DNA of 44,574 nucleotides from Oehlia diaphana (Eukaryota > Glomeromycota > Glomeromycetes > Glomerales > Glomeraceae), in NCBI GenBank assembly GCA_003833135.1, contig QZLH01001071.1:1-44574 (forward strand). Reading direction: 5' to 3'. Positions 1-10,622 of the stretch are shown piece after piece (the first letter of the stretch is position 1; each line of letters starts with the position of its first letter). Below the pieces are notes generated by a model. The model was given only the letters and a program-made list of their open reading frames with translations. It made no database searches and was not told the origin of the DNA. The translations under genes were made by a program, and so were the position numbers.

Positions 1-1186
1 CTACAATCTTTTCAAAAGTCATGGCTTGATAATTATGGTAAGTAGCTTTACAGAGTTGTGATGTAATACCTGCACACATAAAAGTCATTTGTAATGATTG
101 TCTATTTATTCCACCAACCAGACCCGCAGTAGCAAAGCAAGCATTGAAATTTGCTTCTGCTGATTCATTAGAAAATTCTTTGATGGTTTTACAAATTCGA
201 CATTTAATAACTATTTTTGTGGAGAATCCTGATGTTAAAATATCCCATTTTTTGTTGGTGATTTTTGTTTCTCCACAAGAATCACAAGGTTGCTGCAATA
301 TTAAAGAAAAATATTGTTCAGTGCTTATCAATAGTGTTGAGCCAAGCTTTTCTTTTTTTATGGAATCTTGAATTGTTAACGCCAATAATTCATCATTATT
401 ATCATCATTATTTTTCTCCTCCATATCATTAAAATATTGATCACGTTGTACTTTTATCCGTTTAATTTGCCGGTTTGCATTGTATAATTTATTTTTTGCA
501 TTTTTATGCTCGGACAATACTACATAAAAACTTTCAGAGCTTACTGGCTTTGCATCACTGGTCATGTAAATGCCTTCACGAACTAATTCACCTGTTGATG
601 TTGATTGTAGCTCTGATCTAAGACGTTTTCCTTTTTTTTCAATTGTTTTGATCATTTTTTCTGTTGTTCCTTGCGCTTTAGTAAAAACTTGCAATTCCGG
701 ATATAATTGTGGATATTTTTTATGTACAGCATCTTTTAACATTTTGACAATAGATGAAATATTAATACCTATTGTGGAAGGAATTGACAATTTACCACTA
801 GGATTGATATATTTTATGAAACTTTGAAAATGGTCGGGCTGAGAATCTGATGCTATAGGAGTAGTACAATTTACATCTGTTCCAAAATTAACCCAAGAAA
901 ATAACAGTTGATTGGAATGTTCAATAAAAAGTTTGAAAATGTTGTCTCCAAAAGCAGTGTAAATCGTATAGCCAGGTAAAAGTGGTACCCAGATCCTTTC
1001 ATTATCCACTTTGATATAATAATATCCTGCTTGGGAATTAACGGTTATATCTTGAAATTGTTTATGAATGTCTATAACTTGCCAGAGTTGTGAAGTATCT
1101 AACACAAAATGTGACCTATTCGTTCGAGAAAAAACCTGATATCTGTCATTAGAAGAGAGCTTTTGGTACCAACGAAACTCGGCCAT
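1..1186 (-). CDS. Mutator-like transposase, N-terminal part (runs off left edge)
   Basis: An uninterrupted reading frame of 395 codons starts at the ATG at 1184-1186 (protein begins MAEFRWYQKL) and continues through base 1 without a stop, so the gene is cut by the window edge. The N-terminal 200 residues are unfamiliar. Around residues 295-345 there is a zinc-binding-like pair, CDSCG and CRICK, about 30 residues apart. After it comes a segment with AGLVGGINRQSLQ and CAGITSQLCKATYHNYQ. That order (cysteine pairs, then a glycine-rich AGL.GG segment just before the catalytic core) is what I know from the large Mutator-like transposase families in Rhizophagus genomes. The DDE catalytic residues would lie beyond the edge and cannot be seen, so activity cannot be judged. 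No intron is needed. The family call is from memory; a domesticated or unrelated zinc-ribbon protein is the alternative. Confidence 0.6.
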   Translation of the reverse strand, partial: MAEFRWYQKLSSNDRYQVFSRTNRSHFVLDTSQLWQVIDIHKQFQDITVNSQAGYYYIKVDNERIWVPLLPGYTIYTAFGDNIFKLFIEHSNQLLFSWVNFGTDVNCTTPIASDSQPDHFQSFIKYINPSGKLSIPSTIGINISSIVKMLKDAVHKKYPQLYPELQVFTKAQGTTEKMIKTIEKKGKRLRSELQSTSTGELVREGIYMTSDAKPVSSESFYVVLSEHKNAKNKLYNANRQIKRIKVQRDQYFNDMEEKNNDDNNDELLALTIQDSIKKEKLGSTLLISTEQYFSLILQQPCDSCGETKITNKKWDILTSGFSTKIVIKCRICKTIKEFSNESAEANFNACFATAGLVGGINRQSLQMTFMCAGITSQLCKATYHNYQAMTFEKIV

Positions 1187-2531
1187 TTTCTAATATATAT
1201 AAGATATATAGATAGGTAGATTGTGAGTACATTTTTTTTAAAATAATAAAACTACCAAATTTTATTATTTTGGATAGTATTTTTGACTCGTAAAATGACA
1301 TTTTTTTGCATATTTTTCAATTTGCGCGAACAAAGCTATATCACAAATAATGAATTCGCAACTATAAGGCCAGAATTCGCAACCTTAGTTGGTAATTAAA
1401 CCAACTTTTTTAGGTTACCTTATTAATAACGCGTATTAATAATATACCATTAGATAGCCGGAGTTTTGCCGAGTTGAATAAGGTATAATTTATCCGTGTT
1501 TCGCAAAGTTACGTGAACATTTGATTGTGGAACATTTTGCAAATCCATATCATATGATTTTTGCCATAAGTATGATGACGTAATATACTGGACCCTTAAA
1601 TCGTACGTACTACTTTGATTGATACATATAGAAAAATTGTACGTATGTAGTGAAAAAAAAAAATCATACATACTGTACACACTTTTTTACCAGCCTCGCC
1701 ATACACTTTTTCAATCCCTTGAAGTCTTCTTTAAAATATGAATATAAAATATTTAAATAAATATTTTTTTTTGTTATACTAGCATGTTATTGTTTGTGTG
1801 CATTTATCTTTAAACAAATAAATTATAAACATAGTCATATTTAAGCTTTTTGCTTAAATTTTTTAATTATATAGGATACTTGCTTACATTATAATCCCAA
1901 TTCCTTCTTTACTAAATTAGCCAATTATAAAACTTTGATAATTTCTTCTACATCTGAGAGAACAATCTCCCTTTTATTATTTTAATTGATGTAATTATTT
2001 TAATTAACTGTTAATGTGAAATTTATTTATATTTATATTATATTATAAAAGAATTTTTTTTTAAAAAAAAAACAAATAAATCTCGAATTGATAAAAAAGT
2101 TAGGGAAACGTAATAAAAAAATTTAAAATCATACTATCGTACATACATATTATTATATATTGTAAGTATATAATATGTACCATAAAAAATCAAAAATCGT
2201 ACTATACTAATATTATATGAACTCATTAGCAAACCAGGGTATTTTTACGAACTCATAGTTGGTAAGCTAACTGAACGTGTCTATTTTTCTGTACACACAG
2301 ATAATTGGTATGTATACATGCTTCTTAAATGTACAGTAGTACTTTAATCGCATTATGTTATTATTACATGAGTCAAAAAAAAAAAATGTTTCTTAGAGAT
2401 ACCACAGATTTTTATTGGATATATCCTATATTCTATTATATTATGTCAGAAAACATTAATCATGTGCCCACATTCTTATTTTTTCAAGAACCAGTTGTCT
2501 TTTGTTCGATCAAAATTTATTTTTTTTAAAT
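1187..2531. other. AT-rich intergenic DNA, no gene seen
   Basis: This lies between the divergently oriented transposase gene (minus) and the membrane-protein gene (plus), so it should hold both promoters. It has A/T homopolymers and a 76-codon minus-strand frame at 1450-1680 of biased composition that I regard as chance. Short repeated words (CGTACGTAC, ATTCGCAAC) occur, but I see no coherent element. Confidence 0.5.
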
Positions 2532-3301
2532 ATGTGGATTTTTTATGTTTTGATTTTCGTGATCTTGGTGTATCAAATTATTGTTTGGATCGGTATTGCC
2601 CTGGTTATATCTTTTCCTATCGTCTAGTTTTTTCCTTAGTTCTTTTGGCAATATGTTGTACTTTTTACTGGATATTTGTGGTGCCTTCAATATTAATTGG
2701 AGGTACTTTGGACCACATTGGGGTATGGGGTATGGTATGGCTGGGTTCTTATACAGAAAATTTTGTTGCGAACTTTTAGAGGAAGTACAGTATCAAATTT
2801 ACTTAGTATTTATTTTCTAAAAGAATGATTCATATCATTTATCCTTTAAATTATTATAGGAACCTGCGAGATAATAATAAGTGAATATGACAATGGGTTA
2901 ATAGTTTTCAAACCTAATTCAATGTGGAGAATGGTTAAAAATCAAACAACTGGGATACGATATTCAAGTGCTAGGGGAGGATTACGTATAGTTGGAAAAC
3001 GAATAGGTCTTATAAACAATGTGCAAATAATTAAACTTGAAGGTTTGACTTGTTTTTGTTATCTTCAAATGTTTTCATATTACATTGTTTAACAACTGCT
3101 TTTCAAATAGAAAACTTTGATGAGAGTGTACCAGCTGAAAGACATGAATATCAAAATTTTCTTAGAAGAGAGGCAAAAGGCGTAACTTATTTTACTCATC
3201 AAATGGGATATCGACATGGTCGGCCATTAGATATTTCACTTGATGAAAATCGTTCCAATCGTAACTATAGACCGATATATCAAATAAATTTTAGTCCATA
3301 A
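2532..3301 (+). CDS. Four-exon membrane-anchored protein of unknown function
   Basis: My model uses exons 2532-2621, 2703-2784, 2860-3042 and 3111-3301. Introns are 81, 75 and 68 nt, with donors gtctag, gtacag and gtttga and acceptors ending in ag. All phases agree (0, 1, 1), giving 181 residues and a TAA stop. Residues 1-30 (start MWIFYVLIFVILVY) form one long or two short membrane segments. The rest is soluble and charged, with TCEIIISEYDNGLIVFK and a C-terminal part rich in Arg, Tyr and His (FLRREAKGVTYFTHQMGYRH). Exons 3 and 4 are well supported, because reading continues in frame only if the 3043-3110 intron is removed. The first intron is the weakest point: its donor is non-consensus, and the region 2622-2702 could instead code for another hydrophobic helix in a different frame. 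I do not recognise a family. Confidence 0.5.
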
Positions 3302-3482
3302 TTTCAGTTGTTGTTTGCTCATTATTAATTTGAAATTTAATATGTATCATTATTACGTTGAAATCAATATTCATATGTACTTTATTACAAAAAATTATGT
3401 TATTTAAATTGGTTCATAAAAATGGTATAAGACAAGCTTGATTAAATATACTCTGGTATCTATTCACAACAATACTCTAATC

Positions 3483-3968
3483 TCAATCTCCATACTCGCC
3501 CCAGTTGAGATTATAGCGGGAAGGATCTTCATCTTCGCGATAATTCCATTCCCTAATAGAATCAATGGTGATTTGAAAATCTGGATGACTCTCATTCCAC
3601 CATGCAACAAACTTTTCAGGAGTAGTGAGCCCTTTTGTCTTGAGGTCAAACATGTATTTGGGGTCGGGAAATTCATGGATTTCTTCGTACATTCTCTTGA
3701 GAGAAACTTAATTTTGAAATGAAATATGAACAGTTAGTCTGGTAGTCTCCAAGAAAACTTACTGAATCAGAGTCGGTCAGATACAATACGAATGTGATAT
3801 TTAATCATTAACGCTTTAGACTCTTCAGAGTCACTAAAATCGTCATCAGGCGAGTAGTAGGACAAATCATCCTCTAAAAATTAATTGTAATGGCTTCAGT
3901 ATTTAATAACACAAAAAAAGTGTTGATCTCTCAATACTTTGTGTCTGATTCTTGTTAGTTGAATCCAT
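3483..3968 (-). CDS. Small acidic three-exon protein, unknown function
   Basis: Exons on the minus strand are 3968-3938, 3873-3790 and 3706-3483, joined by introns of 64 and 83 nt (both donors gtattg). Phase is 1 at each junction, and the product is 112 residues ending in TGA. It begins MDSTNKNQTQ, continues with an acidic stretch (DDLSYYSPDDDFSDSEESK, residues 12-30), then a compact C-terminal part with EKFVAWWNESHPDFQ and REWNYREDEDP. Three short frames become one continuous protein only with these splice sites, which is good internal support. The start is less sure: the frame is open for about 20 codons upstream of the ATG at 3966-3968 (a Thr/Asn/Gln-rich stretch), so an upstream exon is possible. 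No family recognised. Confidence 0.5.
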
Positions 3969-4304
3969 AGAGTTATTTCCTTCTAAAGAAGGGGTTTGAC
4001 CAGTTTTAACGGATGTATTTTGAGTTTTGGTATAGGTTTTTATGTCACACAAACATTACATCATTACACGTGACCGCTTTCTCGACAAAATAATAAACAT
4101 CGTCGAAGCGGATAATAATACAAAAAAAAATTTGATAATCATATTTTTCCGAAGAAAAATTCCGAAATTTTCGTACCTTTTTCGGATTCTTATGCACATG
4201 ATAATGATAGTAAACAATTACAGCTTCATTAAATATTATTATTGACAATGGCTGTTTGTAATTTGGATAGGTTCTTGAATAGAACCCCATATATGGCGTT
4301 TAAG

Positions 4305-4463
4305 TCATTTAATTCTTCAAAAGCTTCATCCACTATTCTTCAGGATATAAAGAAGAAACTGAATGATATAAATTTTTGTAGCTCATTTAAAATTTCCAAA
4401 TAAAGAGTTCCTAATCTACCTCCTCATTCTTTATCCTCGAAATGAATATCAGATAATTATCTT
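4305..4463 (-). pseudogene. Relic of the C-terminal methyltransferase exon
   Basis: Read on the minus strand, this stretch matches the last exon of the methyltransferase gene at 18443-18798. Both share the order: AATTATCTGATATTCATTTC, then GAGGTAGATTAGGAA, then CTTTATTTGGAAAT, then TTATATCATTCAGT, then GATGAAGCTTTTGAAGAATT. The relic has an in-frame TGA shortly after GAGGATAAAGAA and several deletions, so it cannot code. It lies just 3' of kinase K1, whereas the intact methyltransferase lies just 5' of kinase K3 on the opposite strand, so kinase and methyltransferase genes seem to have been duplicated together. Only the exon core is left; I see no remains of the SAM-binding exons. Confidence 0.75.
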
Positions 4464-4635
4464 CTAATAATTGAACTTAACATCATATTTTATCTTTTAA
4501 TTCGTATATATTGATTGGATTATTTTATTGCTATCTATCATTTTTGCCAATTTCTTACATATAGTCAATATTCAAATAATACACCAAAGAAATAATAATA
4601 ATACTAACAATATAATTAGTAATTAAAAAAACAAA
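4464..4635. other. Short spacer between K1 and the methyltransferase relic
   Basis: AT-rich sequence with no feature that I can support. Confidence 0.4.
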
Positions 4636-6481
4636 TTAAATATCAAACCCGATTTCTTTAGTAATATATTCTATAAAGGAGTAAAATATATTAGGTTGTA
4701 AATTAATTATTATTTATTAATACAGTATTTACTTACTATCATCATTAGGTTGTTTGGAATCGATATCAAATTCAAGTTTCTCTTGTAGCGTAATCTAAAT
4801 AAAAAATACAGTAAGTTTTAATTAGATAAGTTATAAATAAAAATACGCATAATAAAAGTTACTATTCTTTACCATTATTTTCATTATTTTCATATTTAAT
4901 TAGTTTAATCTTTTTAATACTTTTACCTAAATAAAGAATTTTTATATAAATAATATTTGATTTCTTCATAATGATAAATTTTTTTTTACCGTTACCATTT
5001 TCAAAGTTATTTTCAAATTGATTATCTTCAAATTTTCTTTTATCTTAAATAATTTGTAATAGAAAGTTTTATATTAAATAAAACAAATAATCACTATTAG
5101 CATTTCTTTGGTGTAAATTAAATTGACCAGAACAAAATAATTTATGAAAAAAACAAATTAAATACCTTCTGAAGTAATAGATTTGCTTCTTAAGCTTCTT
5201 GTTGAAGCTGCAGATTTTATCATATCACTTAAATATCTACTCTTATATACGGCGTTGATATTATTTGTTGTTACAGGTCCAATATCTGATGATTTTATAA
5301 TTTTAACCATCCATACATTACGATGCATTTGCGCAAATTCATTCGATAATTCAACTGCTTTTGGTCTTTTTTTTGGATCAGAATGCCAGCATTCTTTCAT
5401 TAAATCAATATAACCTTCAGCAGGTGTATCTGTAACAATTAGTGGACGTAAACCATCACATATTTCAATTATGAGTTCTGTATCATGATTTCTATCCCAA
5501 AAAGGTCTTCTTCCTACCAATAACTCCCACATAATCATTCCAAAACTATATATATCTGAAGCTTTGGTATACTTTTTTCCTTGTAAAATCTCTGGTGCAA
5601 CATAAGGAATTATACCATAAATGTTGTTATTATCATTATCGTCATTTTCCATTGCTGATTTACTTGTTCCTAAATCACATATGTTTGCTGCATCATATCG
5701 ATCATTTAAAAGTATGTTTCCACTATGTAAATCTCTATGTATAATATTTGTATCATGAACTCTAGCAAGTCCGTCTATAATGTTTTGCAAATAAATCATT
5801 TTATGACGCCAACTAATATTATAAAAATTTTTAGTTATATAATGTGTCAAATCCGAATTATAATATGGCATAATAAATATAAGATCTTGGGTTATAGGAT
5901 CTTGAGTAATACCATAATATGCATTGACAGAAACATTTATCGAATTATAAAAAGAATCACATTTCCGATTCAAAGAATAATGGTAAAACGTCTTAAGCTG
6001 AAATAAATTGAAGTTATTATTCGTCTCACATTTAAAGTTTATTAATAAGTTAATAAGTGCGGAAATTTTACCTCATTTAGCTCTTTAGAAGTAATTTTAT
6101 TAGAATTTTTAAGCTTTTTAAGAGCAACTGTTTTAGACTCATTCCAGAAATAATTTAGAGTACCCCATCGTGAATCTACTTTACAATCAATCCAAGTAGC
6201 TTTATAAACTTTACTAAAACCTCCTTCACCAATAAGTTCTATATTTTTGAATTTATCATAAGGAACAAACATCATTTTCCCCTCAGCATTATTGGTTAAT
6301 GTATAACTAATAAAATCTTGTTTCCACTAGGTATAAATAATTCTATTGCTTCGTAACAAACGCCACACAAATCACCAAAACCAAATCTTACATTACACTT
6401 GATACAGAGTATATCGTCAATAGATTTTTTTTTTAGGAGAAAATCGCAAAGACTAATCTTTTCGTCAACATAAAGACTCAT
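4636..6481 (-). pseudogene. K1: zinc-ribbon TKL-type kinase, frameshifted
   Basis: Exon 1 runs 6481-6072 and the catalytic exon runs 5997-5158 or nearby (intron 5998-6071, phase 0). Exon 1 encodes a CIKC..CGVC ribbon, the SGNK motif, the glycine loop IGEGGFSKVYK and the VALKK lysine. The catalytic exon has IHRDLHSGNIL, CDLGTSK, YVAPEIL, DIYSFG and the family tail IGPVTTNN. Compared with K3, 10 bases are missing near 6318, right after SGNK, so the ribbon and the kinase domain are out of frame. Tail exons follow at 5043-4996 (48 nt), 4926-4873 (54 nt), 4794-4737 (58 nt) and 4670-4636 (ending GFDI-stop). The 58-nt exon carries one extra base relative to its relatives, giving an early stop. The alternative short-tail exon has lost its AG acceptor. 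A shorter kinase starting at MMFVPYDKF (6275) could still be made. Confidence 0.8.
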
Positions 6482-6592
6482 CTTTTTTATTAAATTAATA
6501 GCTTTTTTAATTTATTGAGCGTGAAGTTTTCAGCCGAATTCTGTATTCTTATATGCAAATTCCGATATATTTTGATAAGCGATTGTATATAC
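6482..6592 (-). promoter_or_regulatory. Conserved proximal upstream block of K1
   Basis: On the minus strand this contains the words ATACAATCGCTTATCAAAAT, GAATTTGCATATAAGAATAC and TCAATAAATTAAAAA in the same order as upstream of K3 (19375-19599) and K4 (24223-24446). It directly precedes the start codon. Conservation across copies on both strands suggests core promoter plus 5' leader; it may also reflect recent duplication only. Confidence 0.5.
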
Positions 6593-7186
6593 AACTAGGG
6601 AACGGTAACCGTTAGGAGTCTGGAGTGAAAGCGAAATTATTAATATAACCTTAATTATATTTAATTAAACACGGGTAATTCGAATAAAAAGTATATATAT
6701 ATATAAAAAAAAAATTCGTCATTATAAAATTCGGTTTAAACAAAATTATATTACATTTATTTCATTACAGTTTGTTTATTTTTGTAATCATCAAATAAAC
6801 AATTTTTATTCTATTTTTATCACATGCATAAACAAAGAGTAATGTGTGGACTAAATATGTACTTGTGGAATATTGGGTGCAGTAAAATTTTCTTAATAGA
6901 TTTCTCATAAATATTTCTCATTATTTGTTTGGTGAAACAGAATAGAATGGAAAAGAAATTCTTTACGTGTTGATTTGCTTACGTCATCCGCATCCGGGGT
7001 TGAAATATACCGCAGTTTTAGGTGTTATTATGCAGTACATACGTTATCCCCTGAGTTATTTTCCCCTGCACTTTTCTTTTAGGTAATGATTGTTTCTAAA
7101 AATTTTATTTTAATGTAAAATGTATATTGCATAATGATTTTTACATAATTTTTTTATATTTAGTAACGAACTAGTATAATTGCTTT
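6593..7186. other. Intergenic, with a distal upstream block of K1 at about 6890-6990
   Basis: The segment 6915-6960, read on the minus strand, contains TTCCATTCTATTCTGTTTCACC, which matches TTCCAGAACTTAATTCTATTCTG upstream of K3 in part. No gene seen in the remainder. Confidence 0.4.
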
Positions 7187-8594
7187 CCACCATCGTTAGA
7201 TTGTTTAGAATTTATATTGATATCAAGTTCAAGTTCTTTCGTAGCGTAATCTAGTAAATAAAAAGAAATTAATTATTGTTTACCATTATTTTTCGAGCTT
7301 AGTCTTCAGTTTTTATTGTGTATTTTTTAAATTAATATTCTTAATTGTCCTGAGCGTAGCGAACATCAAAGTCAAAAATTTGAAGTCACGGGTATTTCTC
7401 TTTCCCTCATATGATTTTCTGATTTTCACCAATTAAAATTTGTGCCTCTGATTTTTTGATCTACACAGTGAAATTCGATATAACGGAACCCCAATAAACC
7501 GGAACTGGCCTTATACCGGAACTTTTTTCCGGAACCAAATCACATATATTAATATAAGTTTGATATAACGGAATTTATTAGTAAAATCTCGCTAATAGCT
7601 ATAACGGAACAAATAACAGAACGGTTATAATAAAAATGGTTCGATATACCGGAACACGTGACGATTCAAAATTTTAAACCAATAAAATTACAGTATTTTC
7701 ACGTGATACAGATAATCTCATTTTATTTGAGCAACATGATAATTTTTTTTTATAAAAAAATTATTTCGGATAGTAAGTAAAAGCAAAATTTTTTTAAGTT
7801 TTGGTAAATTTAGTGTATAAAATTTCTCAAATAATGTTTTAAATAAGAATAATCTAAAATTTCAATGTTCGTCGCACATGTCGCACAAATAAAAACTTGA
7901 TATAACGGAATTTCATGTGATTTATATATAAAATCCGGTATATCGAAATTTTTTGATATATCGGAAGTCTCGATATACCGGATATTTTTACTGGAACGGA
8001 TGGTTCCGTTATATCGAATTTCACTGTGTATGTCACGGAAATAAATCATTTATTGTACCATATCAAAGTTATTTTTAGAATGATTATCTTCAAACTTTCA
8101 TATCAAAAAAAGTATATTTAATTAATTAATAAATCTATTAGGACTTCTTTGGTAAAGATCTAATAATTGAATTAAAAAATCATCAATACTGTATCATGAA
8201 AAAATATAGTCAAATTACAAATTGCTTACCAGAGTTCTGGAGTAATAAATTTGCTTCTAAAAGTTCTATATTTTCGAATTTTTCATAGGAACAAACACCA
8301 TTTTCCCTTATTTTTTGGGATAATTAGTTTGAGTATTTATGCTTGATTAATAAAATTATCAATAACTTTATTTCCGCTTGTTATTATTCTCTCTCTTCTT
8401 TTTGCTTTGTAACAAGTTATAAAAAATGCGTATGAACGTTTTTAATTTAGTCGTTGTGTGTGTTGAAGTGTGTCATTTGATGCTATTGATCGTTAACTAT
8501 ATTGAAAATTTTCCGTTATCTATTCCTGATACATCTGAAAATTATATAAATAATAAAAAGTCAATTTTATATTTAATATTTGTTATTCTTTCAT
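7187..8594 (-). pseudogene. K1b: internally deleted kinase relic carrying a MITE
   Basis: Reading the minus strand from the ATG at 8594, the sequence follows kinase exon 1 (a degenerate KIDFLL start, a SGNK-like segment and PYEKFENIEL), with frameshifts. Near 8258 it jumps straight to the end of the catalytic exon (LRSKFITPE), so the ATP-binding lysine, HRD, DLG and APE regions are all gone. Next come recognisable tail exons: the CACCAAAGAAG-type exon near 8150, the AAGATAATCA-type exon near 8095-8050, and the TACGAAAGAACTTGAACTTG-type exon at about 7245-7187. A 565-bp MITE (7464-8028) sits between the last two. It cannot encode a kinase. Confidence 0.7.
7464..8028. mobile_element. MITE with perfect 27-bp terminal inverted repeats and TA target
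   Basis: The left end 7464-7490 begins CACAGTGAAATTCGATATAA, and the right end 8002-8028 is its exact reverse complement over 27 bases. TA flanks both sides (7462-7463 and 8029-8030). Variants of GATATAACGGAAT recur inside as subterminal repeats. No transposase frame exists in the 565 bp, so this is a non-autonomous element. The TA duplication and the terminal sequence type fit the Tc1/mariner-pogo group. It is inserted in the tail-exon region of kinase relic K1b. Perfect ends suggest fairly recent mobility. Confidence 0.85.
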
Positions 8595-9165
8595 GATGAC
8601 TTTAAATTTAAAGAAAATTTTAAACATTCGTATAGTTATTTTAAATTTGTTTATTATAATTAATAACTTTTTAATTTCTGCTGATAAAGAAATTTTAATG
8701 ATTGGTATAACGACCTACGATAACCGTTTTATTAGTTGCATTTAAATATGTTTAAATGTTTTTACTGCTGTTACGCGAAAGTACATTGATTTTGATATTA
8801 AAAGAAAAAATAAGACATTTTGATTCGAGTATAATCTTTCACAATTGAGTCTACAGGAAGCGTGGAGTATAGTTCATTAGTAGATACTATATAATTATCA
8901 AATACTGTACTACTTACTATATTCTATAGTATGGTGATGAAAAAATCAATTATTATATTATTATCAATTTCATAATTATGTGGTGTACCGTGTACCCAAA
9001 TTCAATCTACTTGCGAATTATTAGTTTTTTTAATTACGGAACGTAGGACACGCGTAGGTGTGACCATTTATGATTTGATCCTGTACGACATCCTTTTCTG
9101 ACCCCCTATAGGTAATACAGTATGTGCGGGTCAAAAAATTACATAAGGAGGTAATTTTTGCAACA
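8595..9165. other. AT-rich intergenic, no gene seen
   Basis: No open frame, repeat or family match that I can support. The first 100 bases would correspond to the former promoter of K1b. Confidence 0.4.
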
Positions 9166-9170
9166 ACAAT

Positions 9171-9376
9171 TGGGGAATCTTGCCTCACTACCCTGTCACA
9201 ATTCATTAAACGTGTAGTATAGGTGACATATAATGCGGTGACAAATAGTGATCAGACTGGTAAAAAAAAAAGGTCCTCAGGAAACATTATAAAGAACGTA
9301 AACAGGTCATCATATGATGATGTGACAAAATCATCACAGGGTAGTGTCACTACTCACTGTGTGGTTATGATCCCCA
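9171..9376. mobile_element. 206-bp MITE with 5-bp target duplication
   Basis: The ends TGGGGAATC (9171) and GATCCCCA (to 9376) are inverted, and the direct repeat ACAAT flanks both sides (9166-9170 and 9377-9381). Further in, ACTACCCTGT near 9189 has its inverse ACAGGGTAGT near 9336. The element is richer in GC than its surroundings and has no coding capacity. A 5-bp duplication does not fit mariner (TA) or hAT (8 bp). The class stays open. Confidence 0.6.
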
Positions 9377-9489
9377 ACAATTTATTTTAAACTGTTTTGA
9401 TTGGGTAATTTTCTTTTTAAAAGTAATTTGAGTATGGTTTCATCAATCCCTACATATTCGTTTTTCAATTTTTTTTTTTGTAAGAAAAA

Positions 9490-9741
9490 ATAATGAAAGT
9501 AACAAATCATCAAAAATTTCTTCGCAAATTTCGCAAATTAAACATCGAACTCGATAATCTGTTACTGAATATTTATAATAACAATCTCTATACTTTTTAT
9601 CTCGAAAAAAAAATAAATAATGAAAGTAAAAGTAACAGATTACCAAAAATTTCTTAATTTTATGAAAAATCCGTCTTGCCACTGAGCTCGATGATCTGTT
9701 TTTAGACATTTATAATAATAATCCCCTATACTCTTTATAGT
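9490..9741. repeat. Diverged tandem duplication, period about 127 bp
   Basis: Two copies, about 9490-9616 and 9617-9741, share ATAATGAAAGTAA, CAAAAATTTCTT, CTCGATAATCTGTT / CTCGATGATCTGTT, TTTATAATAA and CTATACT in the same order. An 88-codon minus-strand frame spans the first copy but is broken in the second, so I do not call a gene. Confidence 0.6.
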
Positions 9742-10622
9742 CATAATGAAATAATAAGTACGACTTTGTCTACATTGACTATAATATTAACCCTTCTCAA
9801 TCTACTGAGACATTCCTGGGTTTAAAATTATTATTTATATCTAGTACTTTTTCATAATCACGATAATAATCATTTTACGCAATTTGTTCACAAATTTAAT
9901 TAAGTAGAATGTTCTTATGTGTAAATTCAATTCTTAGATTCTTTTTTATGTAATTTTTTTTTTTTTTTTATGTTATACTTGTGATTCTTCAATAATATAC
10001 TTTTATTCCTTTATAGTTATTCTCATCTACATTTTAAACTAACATCATTGCGATTTTTAATAAATTCACATTCAATAAAAACATATTTTTACTTATATTT
10101 TATGAATTGAATTCTTTATTCGTGTTTTTGGTTAACGTATCGTGGTGTAAAAGGGACATTCTGGGAAAATGAAAAATACAAAGAGCGCATTCGACACTTT
10201 ACGAACGCACATTCCACTAGATCGTGTCATTAGCCATCTGATCCATTAATTGGTATAAAAATCGAAACACCTTATGATCACAGATCGAAGTAGTTCAATA
10301 GGTAATAATTTATATATTTATTAGAGTATTCAAAAATTTCGAGGTGTGTACTCTACAAAAAAATATAGAGTTTTTGTAGTTCGTAGTTTTTGCTAAATCA
10401 CGCTTTACTCAGCTCAGCTAGGTATGTATATAAACTGTATTGTAAAAGGAATTACCGCTTTGCTTCGATCACTTATTTTGCAAGGACACTTCTTTGCAAT
10501 AATTTGTTCTTTTTATTGACACATTTTGCCAATTTCTCACTTATACCGTATACCAATAAGTATATTACTTCTATAATCATATAACCAGTAAAAAAAAAAA
10601 AAAAAAATTTAAAATACGACCA
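9742..10622. other. AT-rich intergenic downstream of K2, no gene seen
   Basis: There are long A/T runs and a somewhat more complex patch at 10130-10300 with no recognisable coding content. A 64-codon plus-strand frame at 10390-10584 is treated as chance. Confidence 0.4.

Noticed and set aside
1450..1680. 76-codon minus-strand frame
   Set aside because: Biased Tyr/Ser/Phe composition typical of AT-rich noise, no splice support, no motif.
3464..3722. Alternative frames on both strands over the third exon of the 112-aa gene
   Set aside because: Only the 3483-3706 minus-strand frame splices in phase with two upstream exons.
5183..5413. Plus-strand frames opposite K1, such as 5183-5413 and 5737-6006
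   Set aside because: They are antisense shadows of the kinase exon, which has all catalytic motifs on the minus strand.
7810..8049. Minus-strand frames of 60-79 codons inside the MITE
   Set aside because: They arise from the repeated GATATAACGG-type words of the element's ends; no transposase motif.
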